64,000 bases of DNA, taken from the NCBI RefSeq assembly GCF_000024185.1, contig NC_013790.1, forward strand, positions 1,511,501 to 1,575,500. The letters are read 5' to 3'. Shown one piece after another: positions 44,843 to 54,038 of the stretch (its first letter is position 1; the number at the start of each line of letters is the position of its first letter). The notes under the pieces are model-generated. The model saw only the letters and a list, made by a program, of their open reading frames with translations. It searched no databases and was not told the origin of the DNA. The DNA comes from Methanobrevibacter ruminantium M1. GTDB lineage: Archaea; Methanobacteriota; Methanobacteria; Methanobacteriales; Methanobacteriaceae. The translations under genes and the position numbers were made by a program.

Positions 44843-45120
44843 TTGTGCAAATATTATAAATGTGAATATATTTCACATACTTGCACATAATTCGCAGATA
44901 CAAGTGTAATATTTCTCAATTTTTGCATATTATATGTGGATTTTAGGGGTTATTTCATTGAGTTTTCCAATAAAACAAGGATTGCGACACTTTGTCCAGT
45001 TCTGCAATAAAAGTTTTAAGTTCATTGCATTGAGTTTTCCAATAAAACAAGGACTCATTTAACCTATTTTATAATACATCAGAACAGTTTGCATTGAATA
45101 TTCTAAAAACAAGGATTTAA
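44843..45120 (+). CRISPR. Decayed CRISPR mini-array with leader, opposite orientation
   Basis: On the plus strand TTGTGCAAATATTATAAAT (44843) matches the leader promoter block of arrays 1 and 2 (TTGTGCAAATATATATAAAT). About 100 bp on, matching the spacing in the intact leaders, come three degenerate repeats sharing TAAAACAAGGATTGCGAC or parts of it: ending at 44988, about 45054 and about 45118. AAAACAAGG cores at 44972, 45044 and 45106 are 72 and 62 bp apart, near the 72-bp array period. The order leader then repeats runs rightward, opposite to both intact arrays. It appears to be a fossil array. Confidence 0.7.
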
Positions 45121-45177
45121 CTATTTTCCATAATAAAATATCAAAAATATTCTTTTAGAAAAATAGTTATTGAAACA

Positions 45178-45310
45178 AGCTAAAAATATAATCTAAAAAA
45201 AAGAATGCATTAAATGCAAAAAAAATAGAATAAAATAAATAAAAAGCTAAAAATATGATCTAAAAAAAAGAATGCATTAAATGCAAAAAAATAGAATAAA
45301 TTAAATAAAA
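45178..45310. repeat. Tandem ~66-bp duplication after cas6
   Basis: AGCTAAAAATATRATCTAAA and the following ~47 bp (AAAAGAATGCATTAAATGCA and so on) occur at 45178-45244 and 45245-45310 with only a few differences. They lie between the fossil array and the cas6 stop. Each copy has the palindrome TGCATTAAATGCA. Confidence 0.85.
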
Positions 45311-45320
45311 AAAGTAAAAA

Positions 45321-45995
45321 TTAGTCTTCTTCTTGGTCTGTGACCTTAATTACCGTACCAAATCCTTGGCTTACACCTTTACCAAATCCAAAGAAGTCAG
45401 GAATATTGAAGTTAACCTTAAACTCTCCTGTGAAAGCATTCATCTGAACATTTTTATATTCGGCTATCTCATCATCCAAAAGAGAGCTGACATGCAGCCT
45501 TTTGTTAACTATTATACCTAATCCCTTTGACATGGAAAGAATATTTCCAACCATAATATTATTCAAAAAGCTCTTTTTTTCTTTCCAATCCTTAATATTC
45601 TTAAAGGATTGATAATTTTTAGTATTCAATGCCAGCCAAGGGCTTAAGAACTTATATTGATGATATTTCCTAGTGGCCCTAACATCATACTCCTTATAAT
45701 ATAAGTAATGATCCTCCACCCTATAATAGCTGTCTCCCATCTTAAGCGCTTTAATTTTAGAGGATATGTCAACCAATATGTCTGCACCCTCTTCAATCCC
45801 TAGAATAGATGGCTGCCCATCTATGATTTGATACTGAACAAGAGGATAAGAGTATAGGAATTTATTATTTCCATAATGATTATGGAGAATAGGATACTTG
45901 TCAAATTCCCTTCCTATATATCCCCTGAACTTTGAAGGATTCTGCTTGACTTTCTTATTAGTCTTTAAAACTAAATGACATGTATTTATTTTCAT
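45321..45995 (-). CDS. cas6: CRISPR RNA endonuclease Cas6
   Basis: A Cas6-type RAMP protein of about 224 residues that would cut pre-crRNA within the repeats. The C-terminal glycine-rich loop FGFGKGVSQGFGTV is diagnostic of the family. The N-terminal part starts MKINTCHLVLKTN. I moved the start to 45995: AGGTG lies just before this ATG, while the longer frame adds 30 atypical residues with no ribosome binding site. The active-site His cannot be assigned with confidence. It follows the CARF gene by 124 nt in the same direction. Confidence 0.88.
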   Translation of the reverse strand: MKINTCHLVLKTNKKVKQNPSKFRGYIGREFDKYPILHNHYGNNKFLYSYPLVQYQIIDGQPSILGIEEGADILVDISSKIKALKMGDSYYRVEDHYLYYKEYDVRATRKYHQYKFLSPWLALNTKNYQSFKNIKDWKEKKSFLNNIMVGNILSMSKGLGIIVNKRLHVSSLLDDEIAEYKNVQMNAFTGEFKVNFNIPDFFGFGKGVSQGFGTVIKVTDQEED

Positions 45996-46119
45996 AGTGC
46001 ACCTAAATAAAAGTGATTTTATCAAACGTTTTTTTAAAATTTTAAATCTTATTAATGAAACATAATAAATTCGTTTAACCCACATATAATAAGTGGGCTA
46101 AACTAAAAATAGGAATATG

Positions 46120-47487
46120 TTAAAACTTTGGAAACTTAGCCAAATCCATATCCTCATCTAAAAATGAGAAATAGTCCTTAGCATAATCAAGTGTCTTATC
46201 ATATAACTCTTCTGCCTTTTTCTTATTCATCGGCTTTAGGCCATGAGCTAGAATAGAGCCATTTCTTTCCTTTAATTTGGAATTCAACTTATCGAACTTA
46301 GGGCTTTGCTTAATGCCAAACAAGTCTAAAAGCTCATAGCTCTTATCATTTGCAATGCCAAAATAACCTTTGTTCTTTTCCTTAAGGCTGGAGTTATAAT
46401 CAATGAAATCTAATATTTCATCATAGTTGTCCCTTGCATGTGCTTTGGATTTTGTGCTTGAGATATTTACCTTAAACTCCTTTTGAGTCTGCAATTGGTC
46501 ATCGTCAATCAGGCCCTTTTGGGTAAGCTGAACCTGTGCAATCAGCTCATTGATCCTATACAATCTGGCAACAGCATCATCATACTTGCCCTCTTCGATT
46601 CTTCGGTAGGCATTATTGAATAAATCTGAAAGGTAATAGGAAATTCTGAACTTTAAATGGCCCTTTATGGAAGGGTCTTCGCTATCATATGAAACTCCCC
46701 TAATTTTGAAACTCAAAAATTCATAATTTCTCTTCATTTGGATAAAGAAGTCTATATTTTCAAATTCATTTAATATGAATTCATCCTTTTCAATATCATT
46801 TATTATAAAGCCCAGATATTTAAATAAATCTGTGTTTTTTGAAACCTTATCTTCAAATAGGTCCCATTTTTGATAAAGTATGACAATCCTTTCATAGATT
46901 TCAGATATCCTTCTTTGCTCAGTTCCCTTAATGAATCTGGATTTGGCGCTTTGGAAATTTTCCAAGGCCGCTTCAAACTGATATGTGTTAAAGAAGTTCT
47001 TTCCTCTCTTAAATTCGGTTATTGCATATTTCTTATATGGATTTATCTGCATCTTTGTAATTTCAGAGCCATCCTTAACTACGCCGACACCATTTTTGGT
47101 TCTGCTCTGGCTGTCCTTTTGGCCCACATAGCTGAATTTGAAATTAGAATAATTCCCTTCGATTACTGCAAGGACAAGACCTGAAACCATAGGCTTTGTT
47201 CCTCCAGTGAAATCCACACGAACCTCAAAGCCATCATCTGCAAATTTGGATAAGACCTTCTTTGAAGTGGAAAATGAATCATCCAAGCTTTCAGCATCAG
47301 GTATCTCGTATATTTCCACATTTTCCTCATTGAAAGCAGTCTCTTCAAGAATGCCATCGCATTCCTTAAGTGTCTGAGGAGAACATAAGAAGACTACTTT
47401 ATCTGGCTTGAATTCTTTAATGGAATAAATGAGAGGTTCTGGAGAACCTCCTAAACTTAAAATTAAAATTTGCTCTTTTTTAGACAT
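46120..47487 (-). CDS. CARF-HEPN effector of the TIGR02710/Csm6-like type
   Basis: A 455-residue protein. The N-terminal Rossmann-like CARF domain (ILILSLGGSPEPLIYSIKEF, then the hallmark DFTGGTKPMVSGL at 92-104 and FSYVG) should sense cyclic oligoadenylate made by Cas10. After a helical region, the C-terminus carries R408-N-x5-H415 (RNGSILAHG), an R-x4-6-H HEPN RNase motif. When activated it would cut RNA non-specifically. AAGTGAT precedes the ATG. It lies in the csm operon between csm5 and cas6, where Csm6 often is. The TIGR02710 assignment rests on the TGGTK and RNxSxxAHG motifs. Confidence 0.88.
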   Translation of the reverse strand: MSKKEQILILSLGGSPEPLIYSIKEFKPDKVVFLCSPQTLKECDGILEETAFNEENVEIYEIPDAESLDDSFSTSKKVLSKFADDGFEVRVDFTGGTKPMVSGLVLAVIEGNYSNFKFSYVGQKDSQSRTKNGVGVVKDGSEITKMQINPYKKYAITEFKRGKNFFNTYQFEAALENFQSAKSRFIKGTEQRRISEIYERIVILYQKWDLFEDKVSKNTDLFKYLGFIINDIEKDEFILNEFENIDFFIQMKRNYEFLSFKIRGVSYDSEDPSIKGHLKFRISYYLSDLFNNAYRRIEEGKYDDAVARLYRINELIAQVQLTQKGLIDDDQLQTQKEFKVNISSTKSKAHARDNYDEILDFIDYNSSLKEKNKGYFGIANDKSYELLDLFGIKQSPKFDKLNSKLKERNGSILAHGLKPMNKKKAEELYDKTLDYAKDYFSFLDEDMDLAKFPKF

Positions 47488-47495
47488 AAAATCAC

Positions 47496-47625
47496 TTAAA
47501 ATAAAAAAAATGGATTAAATTTTACTTAACTTAACCCATCCTAAAGGTTCAAAGCTATTTTTAAAATAAAAAAAATGGATTAAATTTTACTTAACTTAAC
47601 CCATCCTAAAGGTTCAAAGCTATTT
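47496..47625. repeat. Perfect 65-bp tandem duplication over the csm5 3' end
   Basis: 47496-47560 and 47561-47625 appear identical, each running from TTAAAATAAAAAAAATGG to GGTTCAAAGCTATTT. The right copy contains the last 15 codons and stop of csm5; the left copy lies between csm5 and the CARF gene. Confidence 0.92.
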
Positions 47626-48782
47626 ACTATCAATTTTCTTGTTTTAGGGAAATCATAATGATTTTTATGACCTAAACGATTGAATTTTCTAAAAGTGGTG
47701 AATTCCGTTGGAGACCTGGAATTTTTAACTTCCAATAATTGACTGACACCTAAAGCTCCACTGCCTTGACCTAATCTCAACAATGGAGACTCTTCAGTAT
47801 TTTTATCCTTCAAATCATCGAAATATTTATATAACTTTCCAGAGTCAACATCGGAATACACATAATCAAAGTTAACTGTATCTTCAATAAAACGTATTTC
47901 CTCATCCAATATATCATTAGAAAATTCATAAATATGCTTAAATATTGATTCAACAGATAAATCGAAGTTATTTAACATTCTAGGATTATGCACCTTAGAA
48001 TTGAAAGTATTGCGATATTCAAATTCAAAAACATTGCCCCTATCAATTGTTTCAAAGAATGAAAAAGTGTTCCTTTTTGTCCCAATTGATTCGACCCCAT
48101 AAAGGCTTGGCTCTTCGATTGTATTAAAAGTGTCTGAAAATTGAACATATGTCATAATATTCTTAATATCCCTATTATTCTTATTATTAATCTCTCTAGC
48201 TACATCACGATTAGATTTGCTAGATAAATTTAATCTAGAATATAATAAGGCATTTCTAACTGCACCTTTAATTGAAGAACCTGAGATATATGGCTCATTA
48301 TTTGTTTTTAAATTCTCCTTAATTAGACCAATATCGGCAGTGCTTTCCCCTTTTCTTGTAACTGAAACCTTTTTGCCATTTTTCTCTTTAATGGATTCTG
48401 GAGCATACTGCAGAGAAACTTTATAAGATGAGCAACTTGATAAAATTTTCTTAAATAAATCTTTATCATAAGGCCTAATTGTATCATACAAGAATTTTTG
48501 CATCCCCTTAATTGCAATCCTCTCATTTTTATTAAATTGACTATTATCTTTTTTGGTTTTAATATTTTTAAAGGATTTTGTATCTGAAAGAACCTTTAGA
48601 AATTCCTTAAAGAGTTTTTCATCCCTTTGATACAGTTCTTTAGCCACCAAATCTAAATTTAATCTGACTAATTTCTTCTTGCCGCTAAATTTAGCAAAAG
48701 CAAATTCAGAACGGGAATACTCGTTTCCAGTGTTTCCAATATAAACTGGAGAAATTGTTTCCAATTGCAATCTAACCATCAT
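47580..48782 (-). CDS. csm5: Type III-A complex subunit Csm5
   Basis: A 400-residue RAMP protein capping the 3' crRNA end of the Csm complex. The N-terminus reads LQLETISPVYIGNTGNEY, the Csm5 hallmark, and PYISGSSIKGAVRNALLY follows near residue 165. A late Gly-rich stretch LRLGQGSGALGV fits the family. The start overlaps the csm4 stop (ATGATG), so translation is coupled. The stop lies inside one copy of a 65-bp tandem duplication. Confidence 0.93.
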   Translation of the reverse strand: MMVRLQLETISPVYIGNTGNEYSRSEFAFAKFSGKKKLVRLNLDLVAKELYQRDEKLFKEFLKVLSDTKSFKNIKTKKDNSQFNKNERIAIKGMQKFLYDTIRPYDKDLFKKILSSCSSYKVSLQYAPESIKEKNGKKVSVTRKGESTADIGLIKENLKTNNEPYISGSSIKGAVRNALLYSRLNLSSKSNRDVAREINNKNNRDIKNIMTYVQFSDTFNTIEEPSLYGVESIGTKRNTFSFFETIDRGNVFEFEYRNTFNSKVHNPRMLNNFDLSVESIFKHIYEFSNDILDEEIRFIEDTVNFDYVYSDVDSGKLYKYFDDLKDKNTEESPLLRLGQGSGALGVSQLLEVKNSRSPTEFTTFRKFNRLGHKNHYDFPKTRKLIVNSFEPLGWVKLSKI

Positions 48783-49756
48783 AATTCCTCCACGTTATAT
48801 GGTATATTAAAGGAATATCCATATTCAATTGACCTATCAGAAGTTTCAACCAAACAACCGCAATTAACATCATATTTGACAGTGTAATCCGGGAAAACAG
48901 AACCTTCCTTAAAGAACCTTGTTTTCTTTCTCAAACCAAATGAATCCCGAGATCTCTTATCTCCAATTTCATAAAGAGCATCATCATCAGATAATTCCTC
49001 AATAAAAGAAATATCCTTCTCATCTGGAATGAAACGAGACAATGATAGGAAATATTGGCTTTTATTTAAATTATCAAACTTATCAAAATCATCTATTTCA
49101 AAATCAAATTGTCCTTTTCCAGAGGAAATGTCATGGCCAAAACCCTTATCTCTTAAAAATCTCAAAAGGGAAATGAAAATTTCTTCAAATGAAGAGTCCT
49201 TAAAGTCCACTAAGAAAAACAAGCCTTTATTTTCTCTGAACCTATAATCCTCTGAATAAAAGATATTTATGGAATTATTCTTTACCCTATCTATAACATT
49301 GTGGGGAGAGATTTCCTTTGAAAATAAACTTCCATCGATAATTTCTGAATTTTCTTTTTTTACTAAGAAAGATTCATTAAATTCATTCACAAGGAATAAA
49401 TCATCTTTAAAATTATCAAAGATCCCATCATTTGAAATATTGCCTGAAACCAATTCCAAGAAAATATCCTCTTCAATAAATTTAATTTTTTTGAATTTTT
49501 TAGATAATTTCATGTCTTTAGATTGGAATTTTGTAATTGGCTTTGGATAGAATCTAAAATAATTGTTTTCATTTTTAATGAATGGAAAAGCTGATGAAAT
49601 TAAAAATGGAATGTCATTTTTATTCTTAAAGCTTTCTATAAATGAATCAAGTTTTTCTGGAAATAATTCTGCCATCCCATAGGTTAATGCTCCGAAAATG
49701 CTATCTGAAGATAAAAAAGGAAAAGTTGATTTAGGTTTTAAATAAACTATTTTCAT
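48779..49756 (-). CDS. csm4: Type III-A complex subunit Csm4
   Basis: A RAMP protein of about 325 residues binding the 5' crRNA tag next to Cas10. It has MKIVYLKPKSTFPF, SSDSIFGALTYGMAEL, a basic PKPITKFQ block, DVRV-like strands and the Gly-rich GHDISSGKGQFDFE. I chose the ATG at 49756 (GTGAT just before) over one six codons earlier. It overlaps csm5 at its 3' end and lies 108 nt after csm3. Confidence 0.92.
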   Translation of the reverse strand: MKIVYLKPKSTFPFLSSDSIFGALTYGMAELFPEKLDSFIESFKNKNDIPFLISSAFPFIKNENNYFRFYPKPITKFQSKDMKLSKKFKKIKFIEEDIFLELVSGNISNDGIFDNFKDDLFLVNEFNESFLVKKENSEIIDGSLFSKEISPHNVIDRVKNNSINIFYSEDYRFRENKGLFFLVDFKDSSFEEIFISLLRFLRDKGFGHDISSGKGQFDFEIDDFDKFDNLNKSQYFLSLSRFIPDEKDISFIEELSDDDALYEIGDKRSRDSFGLRKKTRFFKEGSVFPDYTVKYDVNCGCLVETSDRSIEYGYSFNIPYNVEEL

Positions 49757-49864
49757 TTTATCACAAACATACATTACTTAAATAAAAAATTTTAATTATA
49801 ATTACAAATTATATTTCAAATAAAAATCTAACTATAATTCACTTTTTAATTTTCATCTACAAAT

Positions 49865-50632
49865 TTATAATTCGATTTTTAAATTTTCATCTTCTAAATT
49901 AGACAAAACGCCAAGTTCAATTACCTTTTCTTCAGCATTATCAGTATAGAAAGACCTGTTTCTAATCAAATAGGATAAATCCTCAAAATGGATTTTACCA
50001 TATCCTCTAGAACCATTTCCACCTAAATAATTATTTTCAAGCAATTTCAATGCAGTGAAAATTTCCTTAAAGTTTTCCTTATCATCATCATGATATATTC
50101 CAAATACAATTTCAAAATCAAATTTTGAATCCTTTGGAATTCTTTCAGTAGGTCTAGGGTGCATTGCAGTTGATTTTACTCTATCAATAACATTTTCTGT
50201 CTTTAATTCTGCTCCTCTGGATACGCCTTCTGAACTTTCCCAAAATTCCTTTGTTTCATCATCTGGAAATGCATCCCTAACGATTATTCTAGTAGGGCCT
50301 ACATAAGTTCCATCCTCATCATTGGTAAAACCAAATATCTTGCAAACAGAACATTTTCCACAGTTGCAAGGAGCATATTCCCTATTTCTTCCTTTTGGAT
50401 TGTCAAGAATATATCTTACAGAATCCTTATTGAACAATTCCATTTGGTGTCTGAGCTTACCTTTTAAAGAAGAACCTGGGATATATGGCAAATTGGATTT
50501 CTTATCCCTCATGACCATATTGTCTATTCCGCCAATTTCTAAAGTTTCATTGGATTCGCCAATATGCAAACCAGTATCACAAACGATTTTTCCTTTAATT
50601 ATAACATTTCCTTGAAATTCTAAATTTTCCAT
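49865..50632 (-). CDS. csm3: Type III-A backbone RNase Csm3
   Basis: A RAMP protein of about 255 residues forming the filament that holds crRNA and cuts target RNA. The pattern GLHIGES, EIGGIDNMVMRD, LPYIPGSSLKGKLRHQME is classic; Asp37 in GGID is the expected slicer residue and is present. CNCGKCSVCKIFG is the usual Cys insertion, and GNGSRGYGKIHF the Gly-rich end. I set the start at 50632, where GGGG lies 9 nt upstream and csm2 has ended; the longer frame overlaps csm2 by 41 nt without a ribosome binding site. Confidence 0.95.
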   Translation of the reverse strand: MENLEFQGNVIIKGKIVCDTGLHIGESNETLEIGGIDNMVMRDKKSNLPYIPGSSLKGKLRHQMELFNKDSVRYILDNPKGRNREYAPCNCGKCSVCKIFGFTNDEDGTYVGPTRIIVRDAFPDDETKEFWESSEGVSRGAELKTENVIDRVKSTAMHPRPTERIPKDSKFDFEIVFGIYHDDDKENFKEIFTALKLLENNYLGGNGSRGYGKIHFEDLSYLIRNRSFYTDNAEEKVIELGVLSNLEDENLKIEL

Positions 50633-50645
50633 AAAAAACATCCCC

Positions 50646-51077
50646 TTATAAAGATCCTGGATTGTTAACTTTAAAGAATGCAACAATAGCTTCTAAAAAT
50701 TGCACAAATCTTAAGAAATCATCTAAAGTATCTTCTTTATTTCCAGAACCAACTTTTTCCATAGTAATTTTCATTAAATTAAAAAATCTTTCACTAATGA
50801 CTTTTCTTCCTTTAGCATAAGCTAATTTAGGCATCAGCAAGTAGAAATCCACTTTTGCCTTGTCATCCCAAACTCTTTTATCTTTTACATACATTTCGAT
50901 TTCCTTAACTGCAGCAAAAAACTTTCTTAATTGGGAAGTCTTAATGTCATCATTTCGTAATTGTTTAGTAATCTTATCTGCATCACCATCAAATTTGACA
51001 AACTCTTCAATTTCATAATATTTTAAGCTTTTCAAACCTTTAATTTTGTTTTCAACATCTTTCAAATCATTTGGCAT
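50646..51077 (-). CDS. csm2: Type III-A small subunit Csm2
   Basis: A 143-residue helical protein in the expected slot between cas10 and csm3. The ending FFNLMKITMEKVG, then FVQFLEAIVAFFK fits Csm2, and TSQLRKFFAAVKEIEMYVK is the conserved middle helix. It forms the minor filament of the complex. AGGTGAAAAG before the ATG is a strong ribosome binding site, 4 nt after the cas10 stop. Confidence 0.92.
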   Translation of the reverse strand: MPNDLKDVENKIKGLKSLKYYEIEEFVKFDGDADKITKQLRNDDIKTSQLRKFFAAVKEIEMYVKDKRVWDDKAKVDFYLLMPKLAYAKGRKVISERFFNLMKITMEKVGSGNKEDTLDDFLRFVQFLEAIVAFFKVNNPGSL

Positions 51078-51081
51078 CTTT

Positions 51082-53739
51082 TCACCTCATTCTTAAACTA
51101 ACCCATGAAACAGGTATTTTAATCCAAGGCATATATTTAATACCTTCTTTTAAAACAACATCATATTCTTTACTATTTTGATTCATACCTCTTAACCTAT
51201 AAGCAAATTTAGGAACAAATCTATTGTTATTGCATTTCGCAAAATTCTCCTTTTCCCATTTTTCTTCATTGAAAAATATTCCTGAATGCTCTTCAAAATT
51301 ATCTTTCCATAAATATAACATGGAATAAACTATGCTTTTTGATAGTTTATTTTGAGAATTATATTCCTCTAATTTTAGGCCAAATTCATGTAATTGATTG
51401 AAATCTTTAAATTTAGAGCCTTTAGCATCCCAAGGAACAACTTCATTAAATACTGTAAGCTTATCTTTACCGCAGGATTTTGAAGCCTCAAGATAATTTT
51501 CAGCCATAATCACAGCTTTGCCTATAGGGAATTTTGAAGAGACAATGTTAATTCCACCGGATAAATTAATGGAATCATTATTGCAAGTCCATTGCTTGAA
51601 TCTTGTTCTTAATTCTTGTGAAAATTCAATGATATCATCATATGGACCTAACACTAATAAATCATCCCCTCCAGAGTAATTTATATGAATAGTTGGAATA
51701 CTATACTCCTTTATGGATTCCTTGATTTCGTCGTCAAGTTCCATTCCATACTTTTCTTTATAAACAATGATGGATTCATCTTCATTTTTAGAGCCATCAT
51801 CATTTTGAAGTTTCAATTCTACCTCTTTAAAGTTTAATTCAAAGAAAGAAGGGTCATTTTTGAAATATTCCTTGATTCCATCATCATAAACACAGAATTC
51901 TGATGCAATCTTATTAATAAACCCTGAGAAGAATAGATCCAATTGAGAGCTTAGTGTGGAAATTCTGGAAATGCTGCTTATAGACTCATCTGAATCTTTA
52001 AAGGCATGATTAAATCCTTCGCCAAATATCATTCCCAAATCATCTACATCCATCTTTAGAACACCTAATTTATTTGCCCCTTTACTGATTTGGGCTAAAT
52101 GTTCAAAGTATAATGGATTTCTGTTATGATATTTTGGAATAGTATTTCCTAAGAAACTAAAACTAAATGAGATTTTATCTAATTCCTCTAAACTAAATTT
52201 ATTTTCAATTTCCAAGAAATCAGTGTCATTTAACTTTATTATTTCAAATCTATCGACAAATTCATCATATTCAGAAAGAATATCTTTTATTTCTTTAAAA
52301 GTCTTGTCAACAGACTTCTTACTGGTATTGCTAGTAAAAATATAAGCTATGTTTAAAGGCTTTTCATAGAAAGAGACTTTTTTAAATTTATTTTTATCAT
52401 AAATATTTTTAAACTCTTCATTAAAGAAACACTTAATCATATAACTTGCATTAGTTACTTTTGAACCCAGTTTTATATGTTCTTCACAGTCATCACAAAA
52501 CTTATCCTCCTCATCTTTTGGTTTGAAGAGATTTCCGCAAACGGCACAAGTAGATTTTCCATCCAAATCTTCTTCAAAATCAAATAAATCATCCAGATTG
52601 TCAATAAATTTATGCTTTTTATCCTGTGCAATCTTATATGATAAAATGGATGTAATATCACTGAAGTTTTCAAGTCCATTTCCACTGCATTCTTCACTTG
52701 CAATAGCCAAATATAATTCTGCATTAAACTTTTCTATGAAAAAGGCATTTATTTCCTTTTGTATTTCATTTAAAGATTTTTTAGCCTTTTCAGTATTTGG
52801 AGCAAGAATTGTGAATCTTCCTCCGCCACAGAATAAAATATTTGCTTGAGTCAGGTCTAAATCTTGAACTATCTTATTTGCAATCGCATCTGTCAATAAA
52901 GTCAGATACAATGATCTTCCCCTTAAACGTTTACTCATTGCACTTTGAGCCTTTTGAGGTGAAGAAATTTTAAAGATAAAATTCTGAATCCCTGAAATAT
53001 CTCCGCTGATAACTGAATAAACTTCTTGAGTTGATGAAGTGTGTTTCAACTCTGTTTCTTCATTAAACAGATATCTGCACACTGCAATGGCTGCAGTTGT
53101 CTTTGAATGGTCATACAAAGATATGTCAGGTTTAGACCCCCATGTTGCAGAGGGCATACAAGAAGTGTATTTTTTTAACAAAGCCAAAATAGTATTAAAA
53201 TCATCCGTATTTTCTAAATGCTTCACTTCACTTTCAAATTTCTCCCATAAAGCAGAATAACACTTTTTCAATGAATTATGACCCTTTTTAGCATTATCGA
53301 TGGAAGTTGGAATAGAATTTTTCCACTTTCTATTCAAATCAAATTCTTCCAATGGAACATATAACTCATCGCATTTCTTATTTTTTTCAGGCTTAATTAA
53401 AATATCTGAAAAGATAGAAAGCAATGGAGTTTTAAATGGATCATTTTTAATAGAATCTATGCGCTCACCAGAAGAATGATGGTCTGCTTTTTGAATAATT
53501 AAACCTATTTCTTCATTTATACCAGATTTAGGATTATGATGATATAATGCTAAATTAGTAATATCTGAATTCCAATAATGCTTAATAAAGCTAGCAGACC
53601 ATTTAGAATGTGCACCATGATAACCAAAATCATCTTTATCAAGATTTTTGTATTCAGATGAAAAATTATTTTCCGCACGGTAAGAAAATTTTCCAATATC
53701 ATGAAGTAAGGAAGCAAATTCTAAATTTTTTCTATCCAT
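51082..53739 (-). CDS. cas10: Type III-A signature protein Cas10/Csm1
   Basis: An 885-residue Cas10. The N-terminal HD nuclease has LLHDIGKF (His13, Asp14) and GAHSKWSA. A zinc finger follows (CAVCG then FCDDC, about 398-420), then two palm domains; the second carries YSGGDDLLVLG near residue 690, the GGDD cyclase site that makes cyclic oligoadenylate from ATP. Both active sites look intact. The first palm domain has KLGVLKMDVDDLG. GGAG precedes the ATG. It heads the operon cas10-csm2-csm3-csm4-csm5-CARF-cas6, read leftward. Together with the CARF-HEPN gene this implies a working signalling branch. Confidence 0.97.
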   Translation of the reverse strand: MDRKNLEFASLLHDIGKFSYRAENNFSSEYKNLDKDDFGYHGAHSKWSASFIKHYWNSDITNLALYHHNPKSGINEEIGLIIQKADHHSSGERIDSIKNDPFKTPLLSIFSDILIKPEKNKKCDELYVPLEEFDLNRKWKNSIPTSIDNAKKGHNSLKKCYSALWEKFESEVKHLENTDDFNTILALLKKYTSCMPSATWGSKPDISLYDHSKTTAAIAVCRYLFNEETELKHTSSTQEVYSVISGDISGIQNFIFKISSPQKAQSAMSKRLRGRSLYLTLLTDAIANKIVQDLDLTQANILFCGGGRFTILAPNTEKAKKSLNEIQKEINAFFIEKFNAELYLAIASEECSGNGLENFSDITSILSYKIAQDKKHKFIDNLDDLFDFEEDLDGKSTCAVCGNLFKPKDEEDKFCDDCEEHIKLGSKVTNASYMIKCFFNEEFKNIYDKNKFKKVSFYEKPLNIAYIFTSNTSKKSVDKTFKEIKDILSEYDEFVDRFEIIKLNDTDFLEIENKFSLEELDKISFSFSFLGNTIPKYHNRNPLYFEHLAQISKGANKLGVLKMDVDDLGMIFGEGFNHAFKDSDESISSISRISTLSSQLDLFFSGFINKIASEFCVYDDGIKEYFKNDPSFFELNFKEVELKLQNDDGSKNEDESIIVYKEKYGMELDDEIKESIKEYSIPTIHINYSGGDDLLVLGPYDDIIEFSQELRTRFKQWTCNNDSINLSGGINIVSSKFPIGKAVIMAENYLEASKSCGKDKLTVFNEVVPWDAKGSKFKDFNQLHEFGLKLEEYNSQNKLSKSIVYSMLYLWKDNFEEHSGIFFNEEKWEKENFAKCNNNRFVPKFAYRLRGMNQNSKEYDVVLKEGIKYMPWIKIPVSWVSLRMR

Positions 53740-54038
53740 AATTTTTCTCCAATAATAGATAAATTCAACAACAAGTTACAAAATAAGATTTAATTTTTAA
53801 TTTAATTGACAAATAACCTATAATCACTTAAATTTAATTAAATTAAATAAAATAAGTTAAAAAAGTATTAAACGCAAAAAGAGTAAATTATTTAATTAAA
53901 CCTTATTATTTTATATAAAAAATATCCATAACCCCAAATATCACCCAAAATTTATATATAAACTTATTATATTTTTACTACATAATAAATATTTATATAT
54001 TTTTATTAAAAATTTTTAAACAATTATTCCTCCTATTT
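53740..54038 (-). promoter_or_regulatory. Promoter region of the cas10 operon
   Basis: About 300 bp without an ORF. Read leftward, TATA-like TTTTTTATATAAAATAAT lies near 53905-53925 and AGTTTATATATAAATTT near 53945-53965. The right edge is T-rich in the direction of the helicase transcript and may hold its terminator. Confidence 0.5.

Noticed and set aside
44843-45120. A CreTA-like toxin-antitoxin RNA pair
   Set aside because: The degenerate repeats fit the antitoxin side, but I see no toxin RNA or small toxic ORF that can be defended, and the known cases are type I.
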